Notes: generated by a model not told the origin, from the sequence alone. Positions 24,109 through 33,907 are shown, counted from the first letter of the stretch. The stretch: 64,000 nt of DNA from Thalassospira xianhensis MCCC 1A02616 (GCF_003326475.1 NZ_JPWA01000014.1:62001-126000), one strand, 5' to 3'. Numbers and translations: made by a program.

Positions 24109-25956
24109 ATGAATTTCGCCGATCTCGGTCTGAGCGAAGATATCCTCAAAGCCGTCGCAGACGCCGGCTATGATACCCCGACCCCCATTCAGAGCCAGGC
24201 CATTCCGTCCGTCCTGATGGCACGTGACATTCTGGGCTGTGCACAGACAGGTACGGGCAAGACAGCCAGCTTTACCTTGCCGATGCTTGATATCCTGCAT
24301 CATGGCCGTGCGCGCATGCGGATGCCCCGTTCGATCATTCTCGAACCGACCCGCGAACTCGCGACCCAGGTAGCAGCAAACTTCGACACCTACGGCAAAT
24401 ACATGTCGCTGTCCAAGGCGCTGATCATTGGCGGGGAATCCTTCGTCGAACAGCAGAAAATCCTTGAAAAAGGTGCTGACGTCATCATCGCGACCCCGGG
24501 TCGCCTGATCGATACCTTTGAACGCGGCAAACTGCTTCTGTCGGACTGCAAACTGCTGGTGATCGACGAAGCCGACCGTATGCTTGATATGGGCTTCATC
24601 CCCGACATTGAAAAAATCGTCAACATGCTGCCCAAGCAGCGCCAGACGCTTTTCTTCTCGGCGACCATGCCCAAGGAAATCCGTCGCCTTGCCGACAAAT
24701 TCCTGTCCAACCCCAAGGAAATCACCGTTTCCCCGCCCTCGACCATGGCGACCACGGTGGAACATAAACTCCTTGTCATGGATGAAATGGACAAACGCGA
24801 AGCCCTTCGCAAACTTGTCCGTCAGGAAGACGTCAAGAACGCCTTTGTGTTCTGCAACCGCAAAAAAGACGTCGATATCCTGTTCAAATCGCTGACCAAG
24901 CACGGCTTCAATGCCGGTCGCATGCATGGCGATCTGGTCCAGAGCGAACGCACCGAAACGCTTGATAAATTCAAGTCCGGCGAAATCACCCTGCTGATCT
25001 GCTCGGACGTTGCCGCACGCGGGATTGACGTTGCCGATGTCTCGCACGTCTTTAACTTCGACGTGCCCTTCAACGCCGAGGATTACGTCCATCGTACCGG
25101 CCGTACCGGTCGTGCTGGCCGCGCAGGCAAGGCCTTCATGCTGGCCGTGCCCGAAGACGGCAAACTTGTTGCTGCGATCAACAAATCCATCAACATGGAC
25201 ATTCCGCTAACCGAGCTTGAAGGCATCGAAACCCTTGAACTGGACTTCACCGGCAAGAAACGCCGTGTGAAGAAAAGCCGCAAGGCACCGGTGCGCGACG
25301 CATCCCCGCGCAATGATCGTCCGGCACGCAACAGCAACCGTGACGACCGCGCTGAACGCGACGCCAAAGCCACGACCCCAGCCCGTAACGAGCCAAAGCA
25401 GGATGCCGCCCCGGCACAGCAGCCGCGCGAAAATGCGACACAGCGCGATACAAAGCCGCGCAATGATCGTTCCAGCCGCCCGGCCTATCAGGACCGCGAC
25501 CGCAATGCAGGACGTTCATCGTCGCGTCGTGACCGGGACGATCGTTATGACCGTGACGACAAACCTGTTATCGGTCTTGGCGATCACGTTCCGGCCTTCC
25601 TGCTGACCCCGGTTCCGGCGTCAAGCCTAGGCAAGCCGCGCGCCGACGAGGTCGAAAAACAGGCACCGGCGAAAAAATCACCGGCAAAAGCCACGCGCGC
25701 CAAACCGGCCCGCACCAGAACGTCCAAGGCAGCGGCCAAAAAAGAAGCCCCGGCACCCGAGGCAAAGGACGAAACGGTCGCACCTTCTGCACCGGTGGCA
25801 ACTCCGGCTCCGGCAACTGAAGACGCCCCGGCCAAGGAAGAAAAGCCAAAGGCCGCCCGTCGTCCGCGCAAAAAGGCTGCTCCGAAAAAACCCGCCGCGA
25901 AAAAGGCTGAAAATGCCGACGCCGCGAAAAGCGATACCGCAACCAGCGAAAGCTGA
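24109..25956 (+). CDS. DEAD-box ATP-dependent RNA helicase with charged C-terminal tail
   Basis: A cytoplasmic RNA helicase of the RhlE/CsdA group, 615 residues. The core (about 1-375) shows all motifs: Q motif 'TPTPIQSQAIPS', Walker A 'AQTGTGKT', 'PTRELA', 'VIDEADRM', 'FFSATMP' and 'HRTGRTGRAGRAG'. The tail after residue 380 is low complexity: an Arg/Asp/Asn-rich part with repeated 'RDDR'-like units, a short 'KPVIGLGDHVPAFLL' motif near 485, then a Lys/Ala/Pro-rich segment resembling histone H1. These tails usually bind RNA and target the helicase. It is likely involved in ribosome assembly or RNA decay and perhaps cold response. Confidence 0.93.
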   Translation: MNFADLGLSEDILKAVADAGYDTPTPIQSQAIPSVLMARDILGCAQTGTGKTASFTLPMLDILHHGRARMRMPRSIILEPTRELATQVAANFDTYGKYMSLSKALIIGGESFVEQQKILEKGADVIIATPGRLIDTFERGKLLLSDCKLLVIDEADRMLDMGFIPDIEKIVNMLPKQRQTLFFSATMPKEIRRLADKFLSNPKEITVSPPSTMATTVEHKLLVMDEMDKREALRKLVRQEDVKNAFVFCNRKKDVDILFKSLTKHGFNAGRMHGDLVQSERTETLDKFKSGEITLLICSDVAARGIDVADVSHVFNFDVPFNAEDYVHRTGRTGRAGRAGKAFMLAVPEDGKLVAAINKSINMDIPLTELEGIETLELDFTGKKRRVKKSRKAPVRDASPRNDRPARNSNRDDRAERDAKATTPARNEPKQDAAPAQQPRENATQRDTKPRNDRSSRPAYQDRDRNAGRSSSRRDRDDRYDRDDKPVIGLGDHVPAFLLTPVPASSLGKPRADEVEKQAPAKKSPAKATRAKPARTRTSKAAAKKEAPAPEAKDETVAPSAPVATPAPATEDAPAKEEKPKAARRPRKKAAPKKPAAKKAENADAAKSDTATSES

Positions 25957-25989
25957 TGCTGCGGAAACCTTCCCGGGTTCTGAAAATCA

Positions 25990-26022
25990 AAAAGGCCGTC
26001 AGAAAAATCTGACGGCCTTTTT
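25990..26022. terminator. Bidirectional terminator between helicase and Rrf2 genes
   Basis: AAAGGCCGTCAG / CTGACGGCCTTT stem around a 6-base loop with A- and T-tracts on both sides, placed between convergent genes. Confidence 0.9.
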
Positions 26023-26049
26023 GGTGAATATGATGATCGACGCGGGCGG

Positions 26050-26496
26050 TTAAACCGCGCGGAACAATCCGGTGGAACTCGGTTTTTCCGGGCGGCGCTT
26101 GCGCATCAGTTTCAGCATGGTTTCAATCGAAATCGACAGCAACGTCGCATGGGTGATTTCCTCGATCTCGTCCATCACCAACGACAATGCCACACCGGCA
26201 TTGGTTTCCTGCACAATGCCGCTTGTCGGGCCGGCTCCGACCTCTTCAAACAGCCTGACAACATCAAGCAGCGTCGTGCGCTTGGCATTGCCACAGAAAC
26301 GATAACCGCCACCGGCACCGCGGACCGATTCAACAAGCCCCGCCCGGCCCAGATCGCGCAGGACCTTCGCCAGATGGTTGGTCGAAATATTGTATCGCTC
26401 GGCGATTTCGGATGCCGAAAGCTGCCGGTCGGTATCCTCGGCCAGTTCCAGCACGGCATAGAGTGCGAACAGGGTCGCCTTTTGCAAAGACATCAT
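26050..26496 (-). CDS. Rrf2-family transcription regulator
   Basis: A 148-residue winged-helix regulator. The DNA-binding part is 'LSASEIAERYNISTNHLAKVLRDLG' followed by 'GAGGGYRF', the Rrf2 wing signature. Unlike IscR and NsrR it has only one cysteine (in 'RFCGNA'), so it probably does not hold a Fe-S cluster by the usual three-Cys site. It starts 4 bases after the GNAT gene stop, so the two are an operon. The ATG at 26496 has an AAGGGG site; 26493 is a possible alternative. Confidence 0.9.
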   Translation of the reverse strand: MMSLQKATLFALYAVLELAEDTDRQLSASEIAERYNISTNHLAKVLRDLGRAGLVESVRGAGGGYRFCGNAKRTTLLDVVRLFEEVGAGPTSGIVQETNAGVALSLVMDEIEEITHATLLSISIETMLKLMRKRRPEKPSSTGLFRAV

Positions 26497-26500
26497 GGCG

Positions 26501-27001
26501 TTACACCCCTTCGTCCATATCGGTTTCAAGCTGGATAAAGGGACCGGCCATCATGCCCTGCGCGCGGAAGAACGACATAAGGTCGGTCGCATCGCGCGGG
26601 ATCATGGTGCGGATCTTGGTCACACCGGCCTTGCGGAAACAGCGGCAGATTTCCTTGTAAAGAATGCTGCCGATCCCGCCCATGCGCAAGTTCGGCTCGA
26701 CACTGACAGTGCCGACCCAGCCGCACGGGACCGAGTTGAATTCCCATGACCGGACTTCCCCGAAAATGCAGCCCAGAAGCGTGTCGCCTTCTTCGGCAAT
26801 CAGGAAAAACCGGGAATCCTTCCGGTTGCCATAACGGGTGAACAGGTCATCCCAATATTCCGGCTTGCGAAGGCCCGTTGTGCGGTCATCAAGTGCGACC
26901 ACATTGGCAAGGTCATCCTTTACCGCCGGACGAATATTGATTTTATGCTCGCCAATCGAGACCAGGTTATATCCCGGTGTATCTTGCGCAGCGTCCACCA
27001 C
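26501..27001 (-). CDS. GNAT-family N-acetyltransferase
   Basis: A 166-residue acetyltransferase. 'INIRPAVKDDLANVVALDD' is the start of the fold, and the acetyl-CoA binding loop is within 'VEPNLRMGGIGSILYKEI'. The substrate is unknown. It is the first gene of an operon with the Rrf2-type regulator, which may control it. Confidence 0.88.
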   Translation of the reverse strand: MVDAAQDTPGYNLVSIGEHKINIRPAVKDDLANVVALDDRTTGLRKPEYWDDLFTRYGNRKDSRFFLIAEEGDTLLGCIFGEVRSWEFNSVPCGWVGTVSVEPNLRMGGIGSILYKEICRCFRKAGVTKIRTMIPRDATDLMSFFRAQGMMAGPFIQLETDMDEGV

Positions 27002-27467
27002 GTAATGCCTTTCTTATCCTGCAGGTTGGTAAAACCCCAACCCCCCAGCTCCTGACAGGAGTAAAATACGTAAATTGGTACGATTATACTACACTGTCAT
27101 CACTGCGCGCGGCAATGATAAGTTCCGCTGCATGTGCTCACAAAGCAAAGCAACACAAGGATTTGAACCACATAACCCCGATATTTGTTCTGTGCAAGTC
27201 CTAACGTTTTTCGCATTGCAAACCAGACTGTTTTGCCCTGCCTGGCAACCGGGAATTTCGGGGTCTCTTGATACGGTTTCGAAATCACAATCTGTTACCG
27301 TAAAAACATCGCGCCCGGATCACGCAAAGATTGACAGGAACGCGAAGTCATGGCTTATCGCCCAGCATAAATTTTGCGTAAACGGGTAACTTTCGCAAAG
27401 TTCGACCCGGCGCGAAATGGACCGGAATTGCAGCAACATCTATCGAGTATAAGGAGTGGGGCACGCC
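27002..27467. other. Intergenic region with AT-rich promoter sequence
   Basis: 466 bases between divergent GNAT and Lrp-type genes without a convincing ORF. The first 120 bases are AT-rich ('AATTGGTACGATTATAC' near 27072) and probably carry the GNAT-Rrf2 promoter. Near the Lrp gene an inverted repeat TTTGCG / CGCAAA flanks 15 bases at about 27373-27399 and may be an autoregulatory site. Confidence 0.4.
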
Positions 27468-27944
27468 ATGGCGCGCAACGGTTTCGACGCAATTGATCGC
27501 AAAATTCTTCGCGAGATTCAGGAAGACGGGCGCATCTCGATGGTCGAACTGGCCGACAAGGTCGGTCTTTCCGTGTCCCCCTGCCTGCGTCGCCTGCGCA
27601 AGCTCGAAGAAAGTGGCGTGATACGCAAATATGTCGCCCTGCTGGCCCCGTCACATCTGCGTCTGGGCGTAAACGTCTTTGTTACCGTGTCCCTGACCCA
27701 GCATGACGAACCGTCACTGCGCCGCTTTGAAACCGCCGTGCAATCCCACCCGGAAATCGTCGATTGCTATGCCATGGTCGGCAATCAGGATTACATGATG
27801 CGCATTGTCGTGCAGGACCCGGCCGCCTATCAGCGTTTCCTGTCCGACGTCATGATGAAGCTGCCCGGTGTCGCCAACATCAAGTCAAGCTTCACCCTGC
27901 ACGAAGTCAAAAACAGCACCACCCTGCCCGTGCCGGAGGCATAA
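27468..27944 (+). CDS. Lrp/AsnC family regulator
   Basis: A 158-residue regulator with the N-terminal helix-turn-helix 'DRKILREIQEDGRISMVELA' and 'VGLSVSPCLRRLRKLEESGVI', followed by the RAM ligand-binding domain ('CYAMVGNQDYMMRIVVQD'). Such proteins sense amino acids. AAGGAG at 27451-27456 lies 11 bases before the ATG at 27468. Targets are unknown; it is convergent with the MATE exporter gene. Confidence 0.92.
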   Translation: MARNGFDAIDRKILREIQEDGRISMVELADKVGLSVSPCLRRLRKLEESGVIRKYVALLAPSHLRLGVNVFVTVSLTQHDEPSLRRFETAVQSHPEIVDCYAMVGNQDYMMRIVVQDPAAYQRFLSDVMMKLPGVANIKSSFTLHEVKNSTTLPVPEA

Positions 27945-27976
27945 CCGCCGGTTTTTCGGCGTCTGGCCTCGCCACC

Positions 27977-29326
27977 CTAAGCCGTCGCCTTGCGACCTGC
28001 GGGAATGATCGTCGGAAACAGCACCGCCAGCGTCACCCCGCGCAGCAGGAAGAACGCGTTAAACGACGCCCAAAGCAGATGGTTGCTGTCTGCCACTACC
28101 GCCCCCCATGCCATCCCGGCATAGATCGCCACCGACAAAAGCATCATGTTGCGCCAGTGCTTGGTCTGCATCGCGCCCAGAAACACCCCGTCGAACTGAA
28201 AACCAAGCACCCCGGTAATCGGCAACATCACCGCCCATAACAGATAGCTGTAGGATGCATCGCGGACTTCCGGGATCGACGTCAGGCCATCAATGATCCA
28301 CGGTCCGGCAAGGCCAAAGATCGCCGCCATCACCACCGCCGATACAATCGCCCAGATCGTTGTCTTGCGCACCGCCCACAGGAACTGTTTGCGCCGCTCC
28401 GCCCCATAAGCCTGCCCGACAAGCGTTTCCGCCGCATGGGCAAACCCGTCCAGCGCGAACGAGCCAAACATCAGGAAATTCTGCAAAACCGCATTCGCTG
28501 CCAATGTCACCTCGCCAAAGCGGGCGGAAAAACTGGTGAAAATTGCAAAGGCCGATGTCAGCGCCATGGTGCGCACAAAGATATCGCCATTGATTTTCAT
28601 CAGGCGCGCCAGTTGGGTTCGATCAAAAATACCGATCCCGCGCCACGTTCCGCCAAGCCGTTTTAAATGCGGCTGCATCAAAAACCAGCCCAGCATCACA
28701 CCGGAATAATCGGCAATCACCGTGGCACCCGCCACCCCCTTGACGTCCCAGCCAAAGCCTTGGACAAACAGGATATCAAGGAACATGTTCAGGCTGTTGA
28801 GAACCACCTGAAAAATAAACACCGCGCGCGCGTCGCGCATCGCCAGCAACCAGCCCAGCATGCAGTACTGCATCAATGTCGCGGGCGATGCCCAGATGCG
28901 CACATGGAAATAATCCCGTGCTGCTGCCTCGACTGCGGCGGTCGGCTGGATCAAGGCCATGGCAAGCTCGATAATCGGCCATTGCAGCAGCATAACCGCA
29001 AGCCCCGCCGTCACCGCAATCAGCGCTGCCCGGACAAATACCGCCCTGACCCCGTTCGGATCACGCCGCCCGTCGGCCTGTGCGGCAAGCCCGGTGGTCG
29101 CCATGCGTAAAAAGCCAAAGCTCCAGAACACATAGGAAAAAATCAGCGCCCCGACCGCAACCGCCCCAATATAATGCGGACTGTCCAGATGGCCGACCAC
29201 AGCGGTATCAACCGCACCCAGTAACGGAACGGTGGCATTGGACAGAATAATCGGCAGGGTCAACGCCAGAACGCGTCGATCCCCCTTGCCGAACCAGCGG
29301 CGCGTACGGCTCACAGGGGAACTCAT
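27977..29326 (-). CDS. MATE-family efflux transporter (DinF-like)
   Basis: An inner-membrane multidrug or toxin exporter, 449 residues with about 12 hydrophobic segments. The N-terminus 'LALTLPIILSNATVPLLGAVDTAVVGHL' is the DinF/MATE signature, with the repeat half starting near 'AANAVLQNFLMFGSFALDGFA'. These exporters are driven by Na+ or H+. The neighbouring Lrp-type regulator is convergent and need not control it. Confidence 0.92.
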   Translation of the reverse strand: MSSPVSRTRRWFGKGDRRVLALTLPIILSNATVPLLGAVDTAVVGHLDSPHYIGAVAVGALIFSYVFWSFGFLRMATTGLAAQADGRRDPNGVRAVFVRAALIAVTAGLAVMLLQWPIIELAMALIQPTAAVEAAARDYFHVRIWASPATLMQYCMLGWLLAMRDARAVFIFQVVLNSLNMFLDILFVQGFGWDVKGVAGATVIADYSGVMLGWFLMQPHLKRLGGTWRGIGIFDRTQLARLMKINGDIFVRTMALTSAFAIFTSFSARFGEVTLAANAVLQNFLMFGSFALDGFAHAAETLVGQAYGAERRKQFLWAVRKTTIWAIVSAVVMAAIFGLAGPWIIDGLTSIPEVRDASYSYLLWAVMLPITGVLGFQFDGVFLGAMQTKHWRNMMLLSVAIYAGMAWGAVVADSNHLLWASFNAFFLLRGVTLAVLFPTIIPAGRKATA

Positions 29327-29996
29327 CGGGGCCTCGGAAAGTCTTCTTCGGATGGGGCGAATTCCGGATCATCCGGAGGATTTCTTGTGACACAGTTTGC
29401 AGCGGTGCAAAAGGCACCTTTGGAACTGTTATGCATCAAAGAATCCACATTGTGGAATACGATCTGCACCTCATTCACCCTTTAGGCGATTTTTTCCGAT
29501 CTGCCCGGCCTTCCCAAAGCCCGCCCAAAATGCAAATGTATGTCATGATTTTTTCACAATTCCCGACAAATGACTGTGAAACCGCAATAAATTTGCGACA
29601 GGAATTTCGACCATTTGGTCATGATTGCTGCCCAAAATACTATCCCAATGAATAGTTCGCTGTCGCAAAATCATGCTTTATTGACAGAAATCCTGATCAA
29701 TTCTGGCTATACCGGGCCAATCATCCACAAAGTTATCCACAGGTCATATCACGACGTGGATCACGGCCCTGTTCCGTCATTTACATGCCCGATGCATCAC
29801 CCGCCGGGTATTTGTCCGACCGTTCCCTCCTTTGGCCCCATACAATGCGGGGCAAACCGATCATTTACCGCTTCATCAAGGGACATCGTCGCGATCAAAT
29901 TGCTGCCACAGGAAACCGCCAGATATAAAAAGACTGGCCGTTGCGACGCAGCATTGCTAATCAGGGACAAAGACAAACGAAGGGATCTGATCTGAC
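29327..29996. other. Intergenic region with DnaA-box-like pair
   Basis: 670 bases without a convincing gene between the divergent MATE and esterase genes. It contains the palindrome TCCACA-T-TGTGGA at 29444-29456 upstream of the MATE gene, GACCA-TT-TGGTC near 29609, and two DnaA-box-like sequences at 29721-29741. Short ORFs here do not look like proteins. Confidence 0.5.
29721..29741 (+). promoter_or_regulatory. Two DnaA-box-like sites 12 bp apart
   Basis: TCATCCACA at 29721 and TTATCCACA at 29733. The second is a perfect match to the DnaA box consensus. A pair with the same 12-bp start-to-start spacing occurs at 37051-37071. Confidence 0.5.
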
Positions 29997-30695
29997 ATGA
30001 CCGCCGAAACCGCATTGAACGGACCGATGCTGCCGGCCGCATCGGGCACGACCAAAAGCATCGTGATCCTGCTGCATGGCTATGGCGCCGATGGCAATGA
30101 CCTGATCGGGCTGGCACCGCATTTTGCCCGTGCCCTGCCCGACACCGCGTTTTATTCGCCTAATGCCCCGTTTCCATGCGAAATGTCGCCCTTCGGACGG
30201 CAATGGTTCAGTCTGGCCGAATACGATCCGGAATTTCTCCGCCGCAAGCCCGAAACCATGTCAGGCGCGCTTCGTGCGATGGCCGAGGGGGCTGCGAAAA
30301 ATTCCGCCTATATCGACCGTTTCATCGATACCCTTCTGGCCGAACATGACCTTCCGGCAAGCAAGCTTGCCCTGATCGGATTCTCGCAGGGCACGATGAT
30401 GTCGCTGCAAACCGCACCGCGTCGCGATCCGGCTCTTGCCGGTGTCGTCGGTTTCTCCGGCGCGCTTCTGAGCGACGAGGCATTTGCAAGTGCGATCAAA
30501 ACCAGACCGCCAGTTCTGCTGGTACATGGCACCGCCGACCCGGTCGTCCCGATAGAGGCATCCCGACTGGCACTTGATACCCTGACCGCCAACGGTTTTG
30601 ATGCCGAACTGCACGAACGCCCCGGCCTTCAGCACGGCATCGACGAGGAAGGCATTCTTCTGGCGATGAAATTCCTGCAATCGCATCTTGGCTGA
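29997..30695 (+). CDS. Phospholipase/carboxylesterase-family hydrolase
   Basis: A 232-residue alpha/beta hydrolase of the carboxylesterase/acyl-protein-thioesterase family. Signatures are 'ILLHGYGADGNDLIGLAPHFA', the nucleophile elbow 'GFSQGT', Asp in 'HGTADPVVP' and His in 'LQHGIDEEG'. It probably hydrolyses short carboxylic esters. It is monocistronic with its own terminator. Confidence 0.9.
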   Translation: MTAETALNGPMLPAASGTTKSIVILLHGYGADGNDLIGLAPHFARALPDTAFYSPNAPFPCEMSPFGRQWFSLAEYDPEFLRRKPETMSGALRAMAEGAAKNSAYIDRFIDTLLAEHDLPASKLALIGFSQGTMMSLQTAPRRDPALAGVVGFSGALLSDEAFASAIKTRPPVLLVHGTADPVVPIEASRLALDTLTANGFDAELHERPGLQHGIDEEGILLAMKFLQSHLG

Positions 30696-30725
30696 AAACG
30701 CCCGGAAATTCCGATACACCGCCAG

Positions 30726-30757
30726 ACACCTGCCCTCACATCGAAGGCAGGTGTTTT
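30726..30757 (+). terminator. Terminator of the esterase gene
   Basis: CACCTGCC and GGCAGGTG pair around an 11-base loop, followed by four T residues. Confidence 0.7.
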
Positions 30758-30911
30758 CGTATATGATGTTACAGGATTTTTTTTGCACCTTATTGAAAGA
30801 CTAGCGGCCCACCCCAAAGTATAGGAAATCTGTCTGGACAGCGTCAGAAAGCCCGACAGTCATATTGTCGAGGCATCTATACATTCGGTGTGGGTCGGGA
30901 GAAATCATTAC

Positions 30912-32612
30912 ATGCTGCAAAAAATCAAAATCGGCTACAAGATCGCCGGTTTGTCCATCGTGGCCCTGCTCGGCCTGATCGTCATTTCAACCTTCGAACT
31001 TATGAGTTTGCGCACCACCCTGCTTGAAGACCGCAAGGAGAAAATCCGCGCCATCACCGAATATGCGGTGTCGCAGGCCAACGATTTTCAAAAGCAGGTC
31101 AAGGCCGGCGAGCTTGATCAGCAGGCCGCAATCGACGCATTCTACAAGGTTATTTCCGCAGGCAAATATGATGGTGATATCGGTTACTTCTTTGCCCTGA
31201 CCAAGGACAATATCATGGTCATGCACGGTGCCAACCCGGCACTGGTCGGCAAGGATTTCACCTCTGTCCAGGACCCGAACGGCGCTTATTTCATTCGTGA
31301 TCTGATCGCAGCCGGCAGCAACCCGAATGGCGGTTTTTCATCCTATCACTGGCCCAAACCCGGCGAGCCAAAGGAACTGACATTTGAAAAAATCTCCTTT
31401 GCACATCCCCTGCCATGGGGAGCTATTCTTGGCACCGGCGTCTATATCGACGATGTTGACGTTGCCTTCTGGGATTCCGCGATCTGGTTCATCTCGTTAA
31501 GCATATCGATCATTGCCCTTCTGATGTTGGCCGGCTTCTGGGTCGGACGCGATATCACGAACGGCCTGCGCAAACTTTCCGAACGCATGATCCACATTGC
31601 CTCGGGCAATCTTGACGGCGAGATCGAAGGTCAGGACCGCGGTGACGAAGTCGGCGATATGGCGCGCACCGTTGTCGCCTTCCGCGAACAGGCCCGCGAA
31701 AACCTGCAATTGCAGCAACGCCAGAAACAGATGGAAACCGAAGCCGAACAGAAACGCCGCAAGGACGTTCTGGAAATGGCAAGCAGTCTGGAAAACCGGG
31801 TCAAGGGCCTGATCCAGTCAATCTCGGCATCGATCTCGGACATGAAAAAGGCGACGGCAAACATGCAGTCCGCTACCGAAATGAACAGCAAGCTGTCAGG
31901 TGCCGTTGCAACCGCTACGGCCCAGACATCGGGCAACGTTCAGACCGTCTCTGCCGCGACGGAGCAACTGACCGCATCCTCTGATGAAATCGCCCAGCAG
32001 ATCGCGCGTTCGGCCGACATTGCCAATCAGGCCAATGACGAAGCCACCCGCACCAATGAAACCGTCACCGGCCTTGCCGACGCGGCCCAGAAAATTGGCG
32101 ACGTCGCCAAACTGATCGGTGACATTGCCGAACAGACCAACCTTCTGGCCCTTAACGCCACCATCGAAGCCGCCCGCGCAGGCGATGCCGGCAAGGGCTT
32201 TGCGGTTGTCGCAAGCGAGGTCAAAAACCTTGCCAACCAGACCGCCAAGGCGACCGAGGAAATCAACCAGCAGATCACCTCGGTCCAGAACGAAACCGGA
32301 GAGGCCGTCGAGGCCATCCGCCGTATTTCCGAAACCATTGCCAAGGTCGCTGACAGTTCAACCGCGATTGCGGCTGCGGTCGAGGAACAGCACGCCGCCA
32401 TCGGCGAAATCGCACGTAACGTCGAAGAAGCCGCCAACGGCACCCGCGAGGTGTCCGAACGCATTGAAACCGTCAATGACAATGCGGGCAAGGTTTCATC
32501 AGGCACGACCCAGCTTGCCCAGACAGCCGAGAAACTCGTCGCCGAAGCCGTCTCCCTGGATCAGGCCGTCGAAAGCTTCCTTGCCGATCTGCGTAAAAAC
32601 GCAGCCGCCTGA
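30912..32612 (+). CDS. Methyl-accepting chemotaxis protein with single Cache sensor
   Basis: A 566-residue inner-membrane chemoreceptor. Order: a membrane span at about 10-30; a periplasmic single-Cache (sCache_2) domain at 35-185 with '[19 protein letters not shown]', 'GAYFIRDLI' and '[15 protein letters not shown]'; a second span at 195-218; a HAMP domain; and the signalling tip around '[23 protein letters not shown]' with CheA/CheW contacts. Such sCache_2 domains commonly bind small carboxylates, but the ligand cannot be read here. The upstream in-frame start at 30888 is less likely. Confidence 0.95.
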   Translation: MLQKIKIGYKIAGLSIVALLGLIVISTFELMSLRTTLLEDRKEKIRAITEYAVSQANDFQKQVKAGELDQQAAIDAFYKVISAGKYDGDIGYFFALTKDNIMVMHGANPALVGKDFTSVQDPNGAYFIRDLIAAGSNPNGGFSSYHWPKPGEPKELTFEKISFAHPLPWGAILGTGVYIDDVDVAFWDSAIWFISLSISIIALLMLAGFWVGRDITNGLRKLSERMIHIASGNLDGEIEGQDRGDEVGDMARTVVAFREQARENLQLQQRQKQMETEAEQKRRKDVLEMASSLENRVKGLIQSISASISDMKKATANMQSATEMNSKLSGAVATATAQTSGNVQTVSAATEQLTASSDEIAQQIARSADIANQANDEATRTNETVTGLADAAQKIGDVAKLIGDIAEQTNLLALNATIEAARAGDAGKGFAVVASEVKNLANQTAKATEEINQQITSVQNETGEAVEAIRRISETIAKVADSSTAIAAAVEEQHAAIGEIARNVEEAANGTREVSERIETVNDNAGKVSSGTTQLAQTAEKLVAEAVSLDQAVESFLADLRKNAAA

Positions 32613-32637
32613 TATCGACTGCTGCGCCAAAATGAGA

Positions 32638-32667
32638 ACAGCCGCCCGGTGGGCGGCTGTTTTTTTG
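32638..32667 (+). terminator. Terminator of the chemoreceptor gene
   Basis: ACAGCCGCCC / GGGCGGCTGT stem with a 3-base GGT centre followed by seven T residues. Confidence 0.9.
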
Positions 32668-32701
32668 TTCATCGGACTATCGGACTATCGCGCCATCGGC
32701 A

Positions 32702-33277
32702 TCATGACCGTGTCGCATCAATATCAATGCGGATGGTCACATCGTCACCCACCTGGCTGGTATCGCTCCACTGCCCCTGCCCGACGCCGAAATCCGTCCG
32801 CTTGATCGTCACCGTCCCCTCGGCTTCCGCCTCATTGCCCTCGATCTCAAGCGTAAAGGGCAGAACGACTTCCTTCGTCACATCCCGGATCGTCAGATCA
32901 GCCGTCGCCTCATATTGGCCCGGCGCGATTTCGCGGAAGGATTTGGTTTCAAACTTTGCAGTCGGCCACTGCGCAACATCAAACCAGTCTGCTGAAATGA
33001 TCTGGCTGTCACGATCGGCATTTTCGGTATCAACCGATGCGATATCGATCAGAACGCTGACTTTCGATCCGGCAAGATCATCCGGCGAAAAGGTGATTTC
33101 GGCGGTGAATTTATTGAACTCGCCCTCGAAATCCGCGCCAAGCTGGGTGCCTGCAAATTCGATATCGCTGTCATCGGCTTTGACCTGCCACTGATCGGCG
33201 GCAAAGGCCGGTGCGCAAATGGCCATCACCGGTACAATCGCCGAAGCACGCAGAATGTTTTTAAACAAAGACGTCAT
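32702..33277 (-). CDS. YceI-family periplasmic protein
   Basis: A 191-residue protein with a Sec signal peptide ending near 'APAFAADQW'. YceI proteins form a lipocalin-like barrel that binds polyprenyl (isoprenoid) lipids. Family markers are 'DIEFAGTQLGADFEGEFNKFTAEI', 'ADWFDVAQWPTAKF' and the C-terminal strand 'RTDFGVGQGQW'. It starts 2 bases after the cytochrome b561 stop, so it is co-transcribed with it; such pairs are frequent and suggest quinone-linked electron transfer. Confidence 0.92.
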   Translation of the reverse strand: MTSLFKNILRASAIVPVMAICAPAFAADQWQVKADDSDIEFAGTQLGADFEGEFNKFTAEITFSPDDLAGSKVSVLIDIASVDTENADRDSQIISADWFDVAQWPTAKFETKSFREIAPGQYEATADLTIRDVTKEVVLPFTLEIEGNEAEAEGTVTIKRTDFGVGQGQWSDTSQVGDDVTIRIDIDATRS

Positions 33278-33279
33278 GA

Positions 33280-33834
33280 TCAATTCCCTTTCCCCGTCCC
33301 CGGAAGCATCCGGCGGAGCGTCGCATCGCGATTGATGAAATGATGTTTGAATGCCGCCGCAACATGCAGCCCGACAAGGCCGACAATCACCCAGGACAAT
33401 ATCCAGTGGGTGAAGCGCAGCTGTTCATAAAGCACCTTGTCCGGCCCGACGAGGTCAGGAAGCGTGAACAGGCCAAAGACACTGACCGAAAAATTCGCCG
33501 CCGACGACATCAGCCACCCGCTAAGCGGCATCGCCAGCATCACGGCATAAAGCGCGAAATGCGCCAGTTTCGCCGCCTGACGTTCCCATGCCTTTTCACC
33601 CAGTCCCGCCGGTGTCTGTTCGGCCAGACGCCAGATAATGCGCAAAACTGCCAGGAAAAGGATGGTAACACCAATCGATTTATGGCGTGAAATCCACGCC
33701 AGCTTTTCCAGCCCCAGCGGCAAAAGATCCATATACCAGCCAATCGCAAACATCGTGGCAAACAGGATCGCCATCAGCCAGTGAAAACCCTTGGTCACCG
33801 GACCAAAGCCCGTTTGCGTACTGCGAAGCGCCAT
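33280..33834 (-). CDS. Cytochrome b561-family protein
   Basis: A 184-residue four-span di-heme membrane cytochrome. Candidate heme His residues lie in 'VTKGFHWLMAILF', 'SRHKSIGVTIL', 'KLAHFALYAVML' and 'GLHVAAAFKHHF'. The start at 33834 has GAGAGG upstream. It forms an operon with the YceI gene downstream, and a second YceI gene lies upstream behind a hairpin. It resembles the cytochrome at 20135-20686. Confidence 0.92.
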   Translation of the reverse strand: MALRSTQTGFGPVTKGFHWLMAILFATMFAIGWYMDLLPLGLEKLAWISRHKSIGVTILFLAVLRIIWRLAEQTPAGLGEKAWERQAAKLAHFALYAVMLAMPLSGWLMSSAANFSVSVFGLFTLPDLVGPDKVLYEQLRFTHWILSWVIVGLVGLHVAAAFKHHFINRDATLRRMLPGTGKGN

Positions 33835-33862
33835 ATGTGATCCTCTCAGGACAAAAAACACC

Positions 33863-33897
33863 AAACCGGCGGGACAATCACACGCCGCCGCCGGTTT
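33863..33897 (-). terminator. Terminator between the first YceI gene and the cytochrome b561 gene
   Basis: On the minus strand AAACCGGCGG and CCGCCGGTTT form a 10-bp stem with a 15-base loop, followed by GGTG and six T residues. It may end or only attenuate transcription into the cytochrome gene. Confidence 0.7.
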
Positions 33898-33907
33898 GTC
33901 AGTATCG

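Noticed and set aside
27075..27389. 104-aa ORF in the gap between GNAT and Lrp genes
   Set aside because: No ribosome site or domain; it crosses the AT-rich promoter region.
29431..29995. Short plus-strand ORFs of 74 and 126 aa in the gap before the esterase gene
   Set aside because: Composition is not protein-like, ribosome sites are lacking and there is overlap with regulatory-looking sequence.
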